DNA of 64,000 bases from Sulfuriferula nivalis (GTDB lineage Bacteria > Pseudomonadota > Gammaproteobacteria > Burkholderiales > Sulfuriferulaceae): positions 1,674,001-1,738,000 of the forward strand of contig NZ_AP021881.1 of assembly GCF_009937995.1 (NCBI RefSeq), read 5' to 3'. Shown here piece after piece: positions 18,037 through 26,622 of the stretch (positions are counted from its first letter, which is position 1; each line of letters begins with the position of its first letter). Made by a program: the position numbers and the translations under genes. The notes beneath the pieces were generated by a model. The model was given only the letters and a program-made list of their open reading frames with translations. It had not been told where the DNA came from and searched no databases.

Positions 18037-19826
18037 GCGGCAACTCCTTGCATCTCGTGTGCTTCAATCAGGCTGACAAAAGCATCTTCCATCGTTGGCT
18101 CAGGTAACGCAGTTGTACGCGCCTTGGATTTGATCTCAGTCGGCGTACCTATGGTGAGGATTTCACCTGCTGCCATGATCGCTAAACGGTCGCAATACTC
18201 AGCTTCTTCCATAAAATGCGTGGTCACCATAATAGTGACCCCTTGTTCGGCCAGCATATTTATTCGTCGCCAGAATTCACGACGCGCCAGAGGATCAACT
18301 CCTGAGGTTGGCTCATCCAAAAACAAGGTTTTCGGTTCATGCATCAATGCACAAGCTAAGGCCAGACGTTGTTTGTAGCCCAGGGAAAGGTCACCACTGA
18401 CTGCATCTGCTATCGAAGCCAGATCAAATTCCTGCAGCGCCCAGTCAATTCGTTCATCACCCTGTTTGCCAAACAGTCCATAGGCACTACTAAAGAATCG
18501 TAAATTTTCAACTACGCTGAGATTGCCATACAAAGAAAATTTTTGTGACATATAACCGATGCGCGCACGGGCAGCGGCCGCCGCATAACGCAGATCTACG
18601 CCAGCAACACTCAGTTTGCCACTGCTAGGCGGCAGCAATCCGCAGAGCATACGAAACATGGTTGATTTACCTGCCCCATTTGCACCCAGCAAGCCAAATA
18701 CCTCACCTTGTGGCACAGAAAACGTGACGTTTTTAACTGCAATAAAACTGCCAAAACGTCGTGTTAAATTCTGCACATCTATGACCGGGTTTGTACCCGT
18801 TGTGAGATTAGCCGATGCTTGTACAAGTGGGGCAGGATGGGTTGATGTTTCCAAATTATTTTTTGTTTTGAGCAAGGCGACAAAACCGTCTTCAAAGCGG
18901 GGGGGTACGACGTTAATTTCGGCATTGGACACATTGGGGATGAGCACGCCAAGTTCAGGTAGTGGCGCATCCTTAGTCATGACGATACGCACTTGCTCGC
19001 CTTGAATAAGTGCATCCAGCACCGAGGGGGACTGCGCCAATTGAGCTTGCAACGCACGTTTGCTTACATCGGGTGCAGTGACTGCAAAAGTGCGTCCATG
19101 TAGCGATTCACGTAATTCAGCTGGTGCCCCCTGATTCAGCAGTTGACCATCATGCAACAAAATCACATGGTTGCAACGCTCTGCTTCATCCAGATAAGCT
19201 GTACTCAAGAGCACAGTAGTTCCCTGTTCCTTTACCAGACGATAAACAATGGCCCAGAGTTCGCGTCGGGATAATGGATCTACACCCACTGTCGGCTCAT
19301 CCAGCAATAGCAGGGAGGGTTGACGTATCAGGGCGCACGCCAGTCCTAGTTTTTGTTTCATCCCGCCTGAAAGCTGCCCGGCTAACCGCCCTGTAAATGC
19401 AGTCAGCTCAGCCATTTGCATCAAATCCCGATAACGTTCCTTGCGTATCGATTTTGGCACGCCTTGCAAATCTGCGTACAAATCAAGGTTTTCCTGAACA
19501 GTTAAATCTTCATATAAACCAAAGCGTTGCGGCATATAACCAATGACACTTTGAATTGCCAGCGATTGTGTGGCCGCATCATGCCCTAGCACTGAGATTG
19601 AGCCTGAATCAGGCAACAACAATCCGACAGCCAGACGCATCAATGTGGTTTTACCAGCGCCATCAGGTCCAATCAGTCCGGTAACTTCACCATGCTTTAC
19701 GCTAAAACTGATATTACGCAAGGCCTCAACTTTTCTTTGCCCAACATGAAATGATTTGGAGATGCCGCTTATCTCCAGTGCGCTATCGCTAGTCTGCACA
19801 GCATTCTCTAATGTGGGCATAAGCAT
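18033..19826 (-). CDS. ybhF: ABC exporter tandem ATPase, YbhF-like
   Basis: A 597-residue protein with two complete ABC ATPase domains. Domain 1 has Walker A GPDGAGKTT, signature LSGGMKQK and Walker B LLLLDEPTVGVDP; domain 2 (from about residue 345) has GANGAGKST, LSLGYKQR and LFLDEPTSGVDP. Both sites look catalytically competent, although the second signature is LSLGY rather than LSGG. This is the YbhF layout and energises the YbhR/YbhS permeases. It overlaps the adaptor gene by one base and ybhS by 4 bases. Confidence 0.9.
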   Translation of the reverse strand: MLMPTLENAVQTSDSALEISGISKSFHVGQRKVEALRNISFSVKHGEVTGLIGPDGAGKTTLMRLAVGLLLPDSGSISVLGHDAATQSLAIQSVIGYMPQRFGLYEDLTVQENLDLYADLQGVPKSIRKERYRDLMQMAELTAFTGRLAGQLSGGMKQKLGLACALIRQPSLLLLDEPTVGVDPLSRRELWAIVYRLVKEQGTTVLLSTAYLDEAERCNHVILLHDGQLLNQGAPAELRESLHGRTFAVTAPDVSKRALQAQLAQSPSVLDALIQGEQVRIVMTKDAPLPELGVLIPNVSNAEINVVPPRFEDGFVALLKTKNNLETSTHPAPLVQASANLTTGTNPVIDVQNLTRRFGSFIAVKNVTFSVPQGEVFGLLGANGAGKSTMFRMLCGLLPPSSGKLSVAGVDLRYAAAAARARIGYMSQKFSLYGNLSVVENLRFFSSAYGLFGKQGDERIDWALQEFDLASIADAVSGDLSLGYKQRLALACALMHEPKTLFLDEPTSGVDPLARREFWRRINMLAEQGVTIMVTTHFMEEAEYCDRLAIMAAGEILTIGTPTEIKSKARTTALPEPTMEDAFVSLIEAHEMQGVAA

Positions 19827-20868
19827 CAGGATTTATCGCATGTAGTCATGTTGTTACGATTTGCTGGAGGAGGGGACTGATCTAGTGGAATAGTCACCGT
19901 TGCGGGCATGCCGAGGCGTAGTTCATTACGTGTATCGCAAGTGAAAACCCGTACCTGATATACCAGATCACTGCGCACTTCTGTTGTTTCTACTGATTTA
20001 GGCGTGAATTCGGCGCTAGGGGATATATAACCTATCCAGCCCTGATAGTGCTTGTCAGGATAGCTATCAGTACTGATCGTTACATGCATGCCTGGCTTCA
20101 CCTTGCCTAGCTCAGGCCCGGCAATATAGGTTCTTATCCAGAGGGGATTCGTAAGTGCCAAGGTATAAACAGGACGTTGCGGCGATGCGATGCCATATCA
20201 CCCACTTCCAGGATACGGTTTTGAATTGTGCCATCCGAGGGGGAATATAACGCAGCATCAGCTAAGTCTTTACGTGCGATTGCCAATGATGCTTCATTTG
20301 CCTGTAAGGTCGCCTTGGCTACTGCAATATCTTCCTGACGTGGCCCCAGCATGGCAAGTCGTACTGTTTCATGCAGAGAATTGAATTTAGCCTGAGCGGC
20401 ATTGGCTGCTGATTTGGCATTATCGACATCCTGTCTTGCTACAAAATCCTGTTTGACTAATTCAAGTTGCCGTTGATAGGTGCGTTGCGCGTTATCAGCA
20501 TCTGTTTTTGCAGCTGCTGCATCAGCCTGAGCTTTGCGGATTTCTTCTGGGCGACTCCCCGTTTCCAGTTTGAGTAACGCTTGTTGTGCTTGAGCCACCT
20601 GAGCTTCACGCAAATTAAAATTTTGCTGTAAACGAGTGGTGTTCAAAGTTGCCAGCAACTGGCCTTTTTTAACCTGGCTTCCTTCTTGAACCAGCATTTT
20701 GTCTATCCGTTCTGACCCATTAAAAGCCAGCTCCACTTGCCTTATATCTACATTCCCATACACAGTAAGTGCCACAGGTATGACTGCCTTATCATGATGC
20801 CAGTAGGCAAAGCTACCTATGCTAATTAATATGACAGCCAATACAGGTATTAGTACTTTTCGGTTCAT
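19826..20868 (-). pseudogene. ybhG: HlyD-family periplasmic adaptor, YbhG-like, frameshifted
   Basis: Membrane-fusion subunit of the exporter. The first 230 residues (signal anchor, VYGNVDIRQVELAFNGSERI, long coiled coil, DAALYSPSDGTIQNR) read normally from 20868. Then the frame is lost at a 5-base tandem duplication (CGATG twice at 20183-20192 on the plus strand). Removing one copy restores GDMASPQRPVYTLALTNPLW and runs to the stop at 19826, giving 345 residues, a normal YbhG length. As sequenced the product lacks its C-terminal beta-barrel, so the exporter would have no complete adaptor unless the repeat is variable or a sequencing error. Confidence 0.85.
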
Positions 20869-20970
20869 ATCCTATGTACTCAATCTTCCAAAGTGAGAGT
20901 TGCATCTTAGCAGTATTCTCGCCTCTTTCGAGAGCGTTTTATAGTGCAATGTGCAGAGCAGGGTAATACA

Positions 20971-21115
20971 ATGTCTTATATCAAACATGGTTTCTCTGTG
21001 CACAAATCATATATGACAATACACAATCAAATTTTGCCTAACATCGCTGATGCCAATCCAAACTCCTCCGAATTGAATCAGCATGATTTGCATAATGAAA
21101 CAGCACAACTGAATA
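20971..21115 (+). pseudogene. PAS-GGDEF diguanylate cyclase, 5' fragment
   Basis: The first 48 codons of a gene interrupted by the Tn3-family element. The chosen ATG at 20971 follows a weak GGGTAA; a GTG at 20944 is also in frame. The fragment is polar with no recognisable domain and ends ...HNETAQLN at the insertion point. In the same frame the 3' part resumes after the transposon with SIIQSLLTN, so the original protein had about 403 residues. Confidence 0.8.
21110..21115 (+). repeat. Target-site duplication, left copy
   Basis: TGAATA directly before the GGGG end of the Tn3-family element; the same six bases follow the other end at 25403-25408. Collapsing the two copies rejoins the disrupted diguanylate cyclase gene in frame. 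Six bases is one more than the usual Tn3-family duplication. Confidence 0.85.
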
Positions 21116-21153
21116 GGGGTCGCTGTAGAAAACGGAATTTAAAGTACGTTAAG
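21116..21153 (+). repeat. Tn3-family terminal inverted repeat, left
   Basis: 38 bases, GGGGTCGCTGTAG to ACGTTAAG, identical to the inverse of 25365-25402. The stop codon of tnpR (21149-21151) lies inside it. Confidence 0.95.
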
Positions 21154-21706
21154 CCGTCCCAGAAGCTGGAATCCAGCGGTACAGGGTTGGCACGGACACG
21201 CCGAGGTTATGAGCTACGTCACAAGGTGGCACGCCGTTGGCCAGCAGCTTCTTGGCTGACTCGATCTTACTGTCGGTCATTTTTCGTTTGCGCCCACCTG
21301 TACGGCCAAGTTTTCTGGCGACTTCCAGCCCTGCGCGGGTGCGCTCCACCGTCAGTTCACGTTCCATTTCGGCTAGGCTGGCCATGACGTGAAAGAAGAA
21401 GCGGCCTGACGGGGTGCCAGTGTCAATGGCGTCAGTCAGGCTTTTGAACTGGACACCTTGCTTGTGCAAATCACTGACCAAATCGACCAGGTTTTTTACG
21501 CTACGCCCTAAACGATCAAGCTTCCACACCACGAGGGTATCGCCTTCGCGCAGCATATCCAGAGCCTTCGTAAGCCCTAGCCGTTCTCTACTACTGCCGC
21601 TGATTTTGTCGTCAAACAGTTTTGTACAGCCCGCTTTGGTTAAAGCGTCGATCTGAAGGTCAAGGTTTTGGTCTTGTGTCGAAACGCGTGCATACCCGAT
21701 CAACAT
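21149..21706 (-). CDS. tnpR: Tn3-family resolvase (serine recombinase)
   Basis: A 185-residue serine recombinase that resolves transposition cointegrates at res. The catalytic Ser lies in YARVSTQDQN (residues 5-14), the conserved VWKLDRLGRS follows, and the C-terminal helix-turn-helix (CDVAHNLGVSVPTLYRWIP) binds DNA. Length is standard. Transcribed away from res towards the left end; the stop codon is within the inverted repeat. Confidence 0.95.
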   Translation of the reverse strand: MLIGYARVSTQDQNLDLQIDALTKAGCTKLFDDKISGSSRERLGLTKALDMLREGDTLVVWKLDRLGRSVKNLVDLVSDLHKQGVQFKSLTDAIDTGTPSGRFFFHVMASLAEMERELTVERTRAGLEVARKLGRTGGRKRKMTDSKIESAKKLLANGVPPCDVAHNLGVSVPTLYRWIPASGTA

Positions 21707-21750
21707 GATTTTGTAATGTGAAATTTATGTGCGGTGGATTGGCTCATTGC

Positions 21751-22032
21751 TCAGACTCCTTTAACCACGGCGGTAAAATCTGACCATTGCTCAATGCGGA
21801 AGGCTCGGATATCTCGTACGGACTTCGGAAACCAAGGACGAGCACGCAACGTTTGGAAGGCAAGGAAGAGATTGGCCATGTCCTCGTTGTCTGTCACATA
21901 CAAGCTACCTTGAACTCGGCGAAAACCATGTTCACCCAAGATGGCACCGATCTCGGTGTATGCCTGTGAAACCCCTTTTGGGTGGTTCATCTCGGCGTCG
22001 GCCACCGTCAGATCAAAGGAAACTGCGTACAT
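21751..22032 (-). CDS. vapD: VapD-family toxin-like endoribonuclease
   Basis: A 93-residue protein with the VapD pattern: MYAVSFDLTVADAE, then YTEIGAILGEHGFRRVQGSLYV, then SVRDIRAFRIEQWSDFT. VapD proteins are Cas2-like ferredoxin-fold RNases found on plasmids and transposons, some as toxins. It overlaps the stop of the preceding DUF5397 gene by one base (TAATG), the arrangement of a toxin-antitoxin pair, and lies 44 bases upstream of tnpR in the same orientation, so it may be cotranscribed with the resolvase. Confidence 0.82.
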   Translation of the reverse strand: MYAVSFDLTVADAEMNHPKGVSQAYTEIGAILGEHGFRRVQGSLYVTDNEDMANLFLAFQTLRARPWFPKSVRDIRAFRIEQWSDFTAVVKGV

Positions 22033-22232
22033 TAGCGAGCCTCTGGATCATCGTAAACATGTGTCAACCGATATTCGGCGGACTCGCCTGTCTCGACCAT
22101 CTTGACCTCGACCATCCAGTCACCATCATCCAACTGGCGAAGTGGCTTGCCAACTTCGTACTTTGGCCCGAACGCACCAAAGCTCTTGATCTTGCCCGTG
22201 GGTATGGGCGGGGCAGTCGTCACGGCTTGCAT
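22032..22232 (-). CDS. DUF5397 family protein, probable VapD partner
   Basis: A 66-residue protein; the ATG at 22232 has AAGGAG with ideal spacing, preferred over the ORF start at 22250. Segments TGKIKSFGAFGPKYEVG and GDWMVEVKMVETGESAEYRL match what I recall of DUF5397, usually encoded directly before vapD. A role as antitoxin is inferred from its position and the one-base overlap with vapD, not shown. Confidence 0.7.
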   Translation of the reverse strand: MQAVTTAPPIPTGKIKSFGAFGPKYEVGKPLRQLDDGDWMVEVKMVETGESAEYRLTHVYDDPEAR

Positions 22233-22250
22233 AGCATCTCTCCTTATCAA

Positions 22251-22390
22251 AACTCGTTGTAATGGTAGTTGACTGAGAATAACATATCAAGAACTATTTG
22301 TGAGAATGGAAGTGCCTTGATTTTGCGTGCCGCATCGGCGACTAGGCGAGGCTTATCAAAAACCTACATTTTTAAGAAGAAGGAAACAGC
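22251..22390. promoter_or_regulatory. Putative res site and divergent promoters of the transposon
   Basis: The only sizeable non-coding stretch inside the transposon, between the DUF5397/vapD/tnpR transcription unit and tnpA. By analogy with other Tn3-family elements it should hold the resolution site and both promoters. I see the nearly repeated TTATCAAAA at both ends of the stretch but cannot define the three resolvase subsites by eye. Confidence 0.4.
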
Positions 22391-25369
22391 ATGCCCCGCC
22401 GTTCGATCTTGTCTGCAAATGAGCGCGAAAGCCTTCTGGCCATCCCGACAGCCGGGGATGAGTTGATCCGTCTGTATACCTTCAGCGAGGTCGACTTGGC
22501 ACTCATTCGCCAGCATCGCGGTGCTCAGAACCGGTTGGGCTTTGCAGTTCAGCTTTGTTACATGCGCTACCCTGGCATCTTGCTGGGCGTTGATGCCGAA
22601 CCTTCCGCCCACTTACTGAACATGGTGGCGAATGAGTTGAAGGTTCCCCGCGAGGCTTGGAACGACTACGGGCACCAGCGTGCCGAAACGCGGCGCGAAC
22701 ATCTTTTGGAACTCCAAGCCGCTTATGAATTTCAGTCGTTCACCACGTTGAGCCACTATCGGGCCGCAGTGCACAGCCTGGGTGAGCTTGCCTTGCAGAT
22801 TGACAAGGGCATCGTACTGGCCAGTGTTCTGGCCGAGTCGCTGCGTAGCAAGGGGGTGTTGTTGCCCACCGTTGACGTCATTGAGCGTATTTGTGCCGAA
22901 GCCATCACCCGTGCCAACAAATGCATTTATGCGGCACTGTCAGATCAGCTGACCCGCGCCCACCGCCAGCGACTGGATGAGCTACTGTTGCACAAGGAGG
23001 GGAGCAAGACAACCAAGCTGGCCTGGCTGCGCCTATCACCCAAGAAGCCAAACTCGCGCCACATGCTGGAGCATATTGAGCGCCTGAAATCATGGCAAGC
23101 ACTTGATCTGCCAGCCAGTGTTGAACACGTGGTACATCAAAACCGTCTTCTCAAAATCGCCCGAGAGGGTGGGCAAATGCGGGCCTTTGACTTGGCCAAG
23201 TTCGAGCCGCAGCGGCGCTATGCCACCTTGGTAGCGCTGGCCATTGAGGGCATGGCTACGGTCATCGACGAAATAATCGACCTGCACGACCGCATCATCG
23301 GCAAGCTGTTCAACGCAGCCAAAAACAAGCACCAGCAGCAGTTTCAGGCCTCCGGCAAAGCCATCAATGACAAGGTGTGCCTCTACAGCCGTATCGGCTT
23401 GGCGCTGATTGAAGCCAAGAAAACAGGCGCTGACCCATTCGCAGCCATTGAATCGGTGCTTCCTTGGGAAGACTTCGCCGAGAGCGTCAGCGAGGCACAA
23501 GTGCTGGCCCAGCCCGAGAGCTTTGATTTCCTGCACCGCATGGGTGATGGATATGCGACTTTGCGCCGCTATGCGCCTGAATTTCTGAATGTGCTGAAAC
23601 TGCGTGCCGCGCCAGCAGCCAAAGATGTACTGGAAGCTATCGAGGCACTGCGCTTGATGAACTCCAGCAACGCTAAACAAGTGCCAGCGGACGCGCCCAG
23701 CAAATTCATCACGCCCCGCTGGGCACGGTTAGTCAAAACCAGCAATGGTTTCGACCGCCGTTTCTATGAGCTATGCGCCTTGTCGGAACTGAAGAACAAG
23801 CTGCGTTCAGGTGATGTGTGGGTGCAAGGTTCTCGCCAATTCAAGAACTTCAATGAGTACCTTGTCCCTGTCGAGAAGTTCACCACAATGCAACTGGCCG
23901 ACGAATTGCCGCTGGCCGTGCCAACTGACTGTGACCAGTACCTCCATGAGCGGTTGACGCTGCTGGAATCCCAGCTTGCCAAGGCCAACTTGATGGCGCT
24001 AGCCAACGAGTTGCCGGACGCCATCATCACCACAGCCACGGGTTTGAAGATCACGCCACTGGACGCGGTAGTACCCGATGAGGCACAAGCCCTGATAGAC
24101 CAGTCGGCGGCACTGCTGCCCCACATCAAGATTACCGAGCTGCTGATGGAGGTCGATGGGTGGACTGGCTTTACCAACCACTTCACCCACCTGAAGTCCG
24201 GCGACGTAGCCAAAGACAAAACATTGTTGATGACAACCCTCCTGGCTGACGGTATTAACCTGGGGTTGTCCAAGATGGCCGAGTCCTGCCCTGGCACCAC
24301 CTACACCAAGCTAGCTTGGCTGCAAGCCTGGCACATCCGCGATGAAACCTACAACGCCGCCTTGGCCAACCTGGTGAATACCCAATTCCGGCAACCTTTT
24401 GCCGACCACTGGGGGGATGGCACCACGTCCTCATCGGACGGACAAAACTTCCGGGTAGGCAGCAAGGCCCAAAGCACCGGCCATGTCAATCCAAAGTACG
24501 GCTCGGAACCGGGGCGCACCTTCTACACCCATATCTCCGACCAGTACGCACCGTTCAGCACCAAGGTGGTCAATGTCGGGGTGCGCGACTCCACCTATGT
24601 GCTGGATGGCTTGCTGTACCACGAGTCGGACTTGCGGATCGAGGAGCACTACACCGACACAGCAGGTTTCACCGATCACGTCTTTGGCCTGATGCCCTTC
24701 GTAGGCTTTCGGTTCGCGCCGCGCATCCGTGACTTAGGCGAGACCAAGCTCTTCATTCCGAAAGGCGACACCGTCTATGACGGTCTCAAACCGATGATCA
24801 GCGGTGAGCGATTGAAGATCAAGCAGATTCGTGCCCATTGGGATGAAATCCTACGGCTCGCCACATCCATCAAGCAAGGCACCGTGACAGCTTCGCTGAT
24901 GCTGCGAAAGCTAGGCAGTTACCCACGACAAAACGGTTTGGCGGTGGCACTGCGTGAGTTGGGCCGCATTGAGCGCACGCTGTTTATTCTGGACTGGTTG
25001 CAAAGCGTGGAGTTGCGCCGCCGCGTCAATGCCGGACTGAACAAGGGAGAGGCGCGTAACGCGCTGGCCAGGGCTGTGTTCTTCAACCGACTGGGCGAAA
25101 TCCGCGACCGCAGCTTTGAGCAGCAGCGTTACCGGGCTAGTGGTTTGAACCTGGTCACGGCGGCCATCGTTTTGTGGAATACGGTCTACCTGGAGCGGGC
25201 CACAGCCACTTTGCGGAACCATGGCCAGGAGGTGGACACCTTGCTATTGCAATACCTGTCGCCACTGGGCTGGGAGCACATCAACCTGACGGGCGATTAC
25301 GTCTGGCGCTCCAGCGCTAAGATCGGGGCAGGTAAGTTCAGGCCGTTGCGGCCGATGCCTGGGGCTTAA
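22391..25369 (+). CDS. tnpA: Tn3-family transposase
   Basis: A 992-residue DDE transposase of normal length for the Tn21 branch. The N-terminus [16 protein letters not shown], the [19 protein letters not shown] segment and the C-terminal NTVYLERA and [18 protein letters not shown] are hallmarks of TnpA. No frame break is seen, so it should be functional. An AGAAGGAAA site precedes the ATG. The stop codon lies in the right inverted repeat. Confidence 0.97.
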   Translation: MPRRSILSANERESLLAIPTAGDELIRLYTFSEVDLALIRQHRGAQNRLGFAVQLCYMRYPGILLGVDAEPSAHLLNMVANELKVPREAWNDYGHQRAETRREHLLELQAAYEFQSFTTLSHYRAAVHSLGELALQIDKGIVLASVLAESLRSKGVLLPTVDVIERICAEAITRANKCIYAALSDQLTRAHRQRLDELLLHKEGSKTTKLAWLRLSPKKPNSRHMLEHIERLKSWQALDLPASVEHVVHQNRLLKIAREGGQMRAFDLAKFEPQRRYATLVALAIEGMATVIDEIIDLHDRIIGKLFNAAKNKHQQQFQASGKAINDKVCLYSRIGLALIEAKKTGADPFAAIESVLPWEDFAESVSEAQVLAQPESFDFLHRMGDGYATLRRYAPEFLNVLKLRAAPAAKDVLEAIEALRLMNSSNAKQVPADAPSKFITPRWARLVKTSNGFDRRFYELCALSELKNKLRSGDVWVQGSRQFKNFNEYLVPVEKFTTMQLADELPLAVPTDCDQYLHERLTLLESQLAKANLMALANELPDAIITTATGLKITPLDAVVPDEAQALIDQSAALLPHIKITELLMEVDGWTGFTNHFTHLKSGDVAKDKTLLMTTLLADGINLGLSKMAESCPGTTYTKLAWLQAWHIRDETYNAALANLVNTQFRQPFADHWGDGTTSSSDGQNFRVGSKAQSTGHVNPKYGSEPGRTFYTHISDQYAPFSTKVVNVGVRDSTYVLDGLLYHESDLRIEEHYTDTAGFTDHVFGLMPFVGFRFAPRIRDLGETKLFIPKGDTVYDGLKPMISGERLKIKQIRAHWDEILRLATSIKQGTVTASLMLRKLGSYPRQNGLAVALRELGRIERTLFILDWLQSVELRRRVNAGLNKGEARNALARAVFFNRLGEIRDRSFEQQRYRASGLNLVTAAIVLWNTVYLERATATLRNHGQEVDTLLLQYLSPLGWEHINLTGDYVWRSSAKIGAGKFRPLRPMPGA

Positions 25370-25402
25370 CGTACTTTAAATTCCGTTTTCTACAGCGACC
25401 CC
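25365..25402 (-). repeat. Tn3-family terminal inverted repeat, right
   Basis: 38 bases, exact inverse of 21116-21153; followed by the TGAATA target duplication at 25403-25408. Confidence 0.95.
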
Positions 25403-26475
25403 TGAATAGTATTATTCAGAGTTTGCTAACGAATATTCAAAGCAATGAACTCATTCAGCCTCAAGCCATATCTGGACTAACCCAGTTGATCGGCAACCTC
25501 ACCGATGAAATAAACACAGTACTGCTTAAAAAGAATAATGTTATTAATGCATTGCGTGAAAGTGAAGCACACTTTCATCAGTTGTTTGATCGACATAGTT
25601 CCATCATGTTATTGATTGATTACCAATCTCGTATCATCGTTGATGCAAATCCGGCAGCTGCAAAGTTTTATGGTTATCCTCTGGAAATTTTACGTGGCAT
25701 GGATGTAAGTCTTATCAATGCACAGCCTGAATCAGAGATCTATCCGCAAAGGCAAAAAGCGATCATTGGCGAACAGAACAAGTTCATTTTTGATCACAGG
25801 TTGGCTAATGGCGAAATTCGTACAGTCGAAGCGCATATCTCAATTGTGCGTTACAAGGGTAATAATTTATTCTTTTCGATTATTCATGACGTAACTGAAA
25901 GGAAGCAATCAGAGGAGCAGATTCGTAATTTAGCGTTCTATGATGCATTGACCCAATTACCCAATCGTCATTTGTTTATCGACCGACTATCCCAAGTAAT
26001 GGCTACCAGCAAACGCAATGGTCAACATGCTGCGTTGATGATGATAGATCTGGATAATTTTAAGACGCTTAATGATACTTATGGTCATGGTGCGGGTGAT
26101 TTATTATTGATTGAAGTGGCGAGCCGATTAAAAAGCTGCATACGTGGACTCGATACTGTGGCACGTTTTGGTGGTGATGAATTTGTGGTCGCACTCAATG
26201 AACTGGGCACTGACAAAAACCAAGCTATGACTCAGGCTAGGGTCGTAGCTGAAAAAATTCGAACTACTTTATCTAACCCTTATTCGTTGTGTATTAATCA
26301 AACAACCAATTCATGTGCTGTTATTGAATATCATTGCACGGCAAGTATAGGTGTGACGGTTTTTGTTTCCAAACATGAATGCCAGGATGATTTACTACGA
26401 TGGGCAGACATGGCGATGTATAGTGCAAAAGAAGCAGGACAAAACCTGATTAGTTTTTCCAATATTAATTTATAA
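25403..26475 (+). pseudogene. PAS-GGDEF diguanylate cyclase, 3' fragment
   Basis: Carries nearly all functional parts of the interrupted gene: a PAS domain (HFHQLFDRHSSIMLLIDYQS to IHDVTERKQSEEQ) and a GGDEF domain with intact active site (RFGGDEFVV). The inhibitory I-site RGLD lies five residues upstream of GGDEF. It would have been an active, product-inhibited c-di-GMP synthase. The fragment lacks an ATG near its start; a TTG at 25423 is available, so low-level expression driven from the transposon is possible but not supported by a clear ribosome binding site. Confidence 0.85.
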
Positions 26476-26622
26476 AACTGATATTCCGACTGTTGCCATA
26501 AGTTTTATAGATAATCTGAATAAATATTCACGGTCTTATTATTGCGTTACACTTCCTATAATGTATATTATGTTAAATCAATAGTCGATACATACAATCC
26601 CCCATAATACCTAATCTATAAT

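Larger units (their letters stand above)
21116..25402. mobile_element. Complete Tn3-family (Tn21-like) transposon with VapD passenger
   Basis: A 4,287-base unit bounded by perfectly identical 38-base inverted repeats (21116-21153 and 25365-25402) starting GGGGTCGCTGTAGAAAACGG, the Tn21-subgroup end type. It carries tnpR, vapD and a DUF5397 gene on the minus strand and tnpA on the plus strand, diverging from a 140-base region likely to hold res. Both outermost genes end inside the inverted repeats, so the element is compact. The perfect ends, intact genes and intact target duplication indicate a recent insertion. No resistance or metabolic cargo is present. Confidence 0.95.

Noticed and set aside
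20944..21387. Apparent 147-residue ORF across the left end of the transposon
   Set aside because: Its first part is the start of the interrupted diguanylate cyclase and the rest reads antisense through the transposon end and tnpR; it is a chance fusion.
25423..26475. Independent diguanylate cyclase gene starting at TTG 25423
   Set aside because: Frame and sequence continue exactly from the 5' fragment across the transposon, and no ribosome binding site precedes the TTG; treated as a 3' pseudogene fragment.
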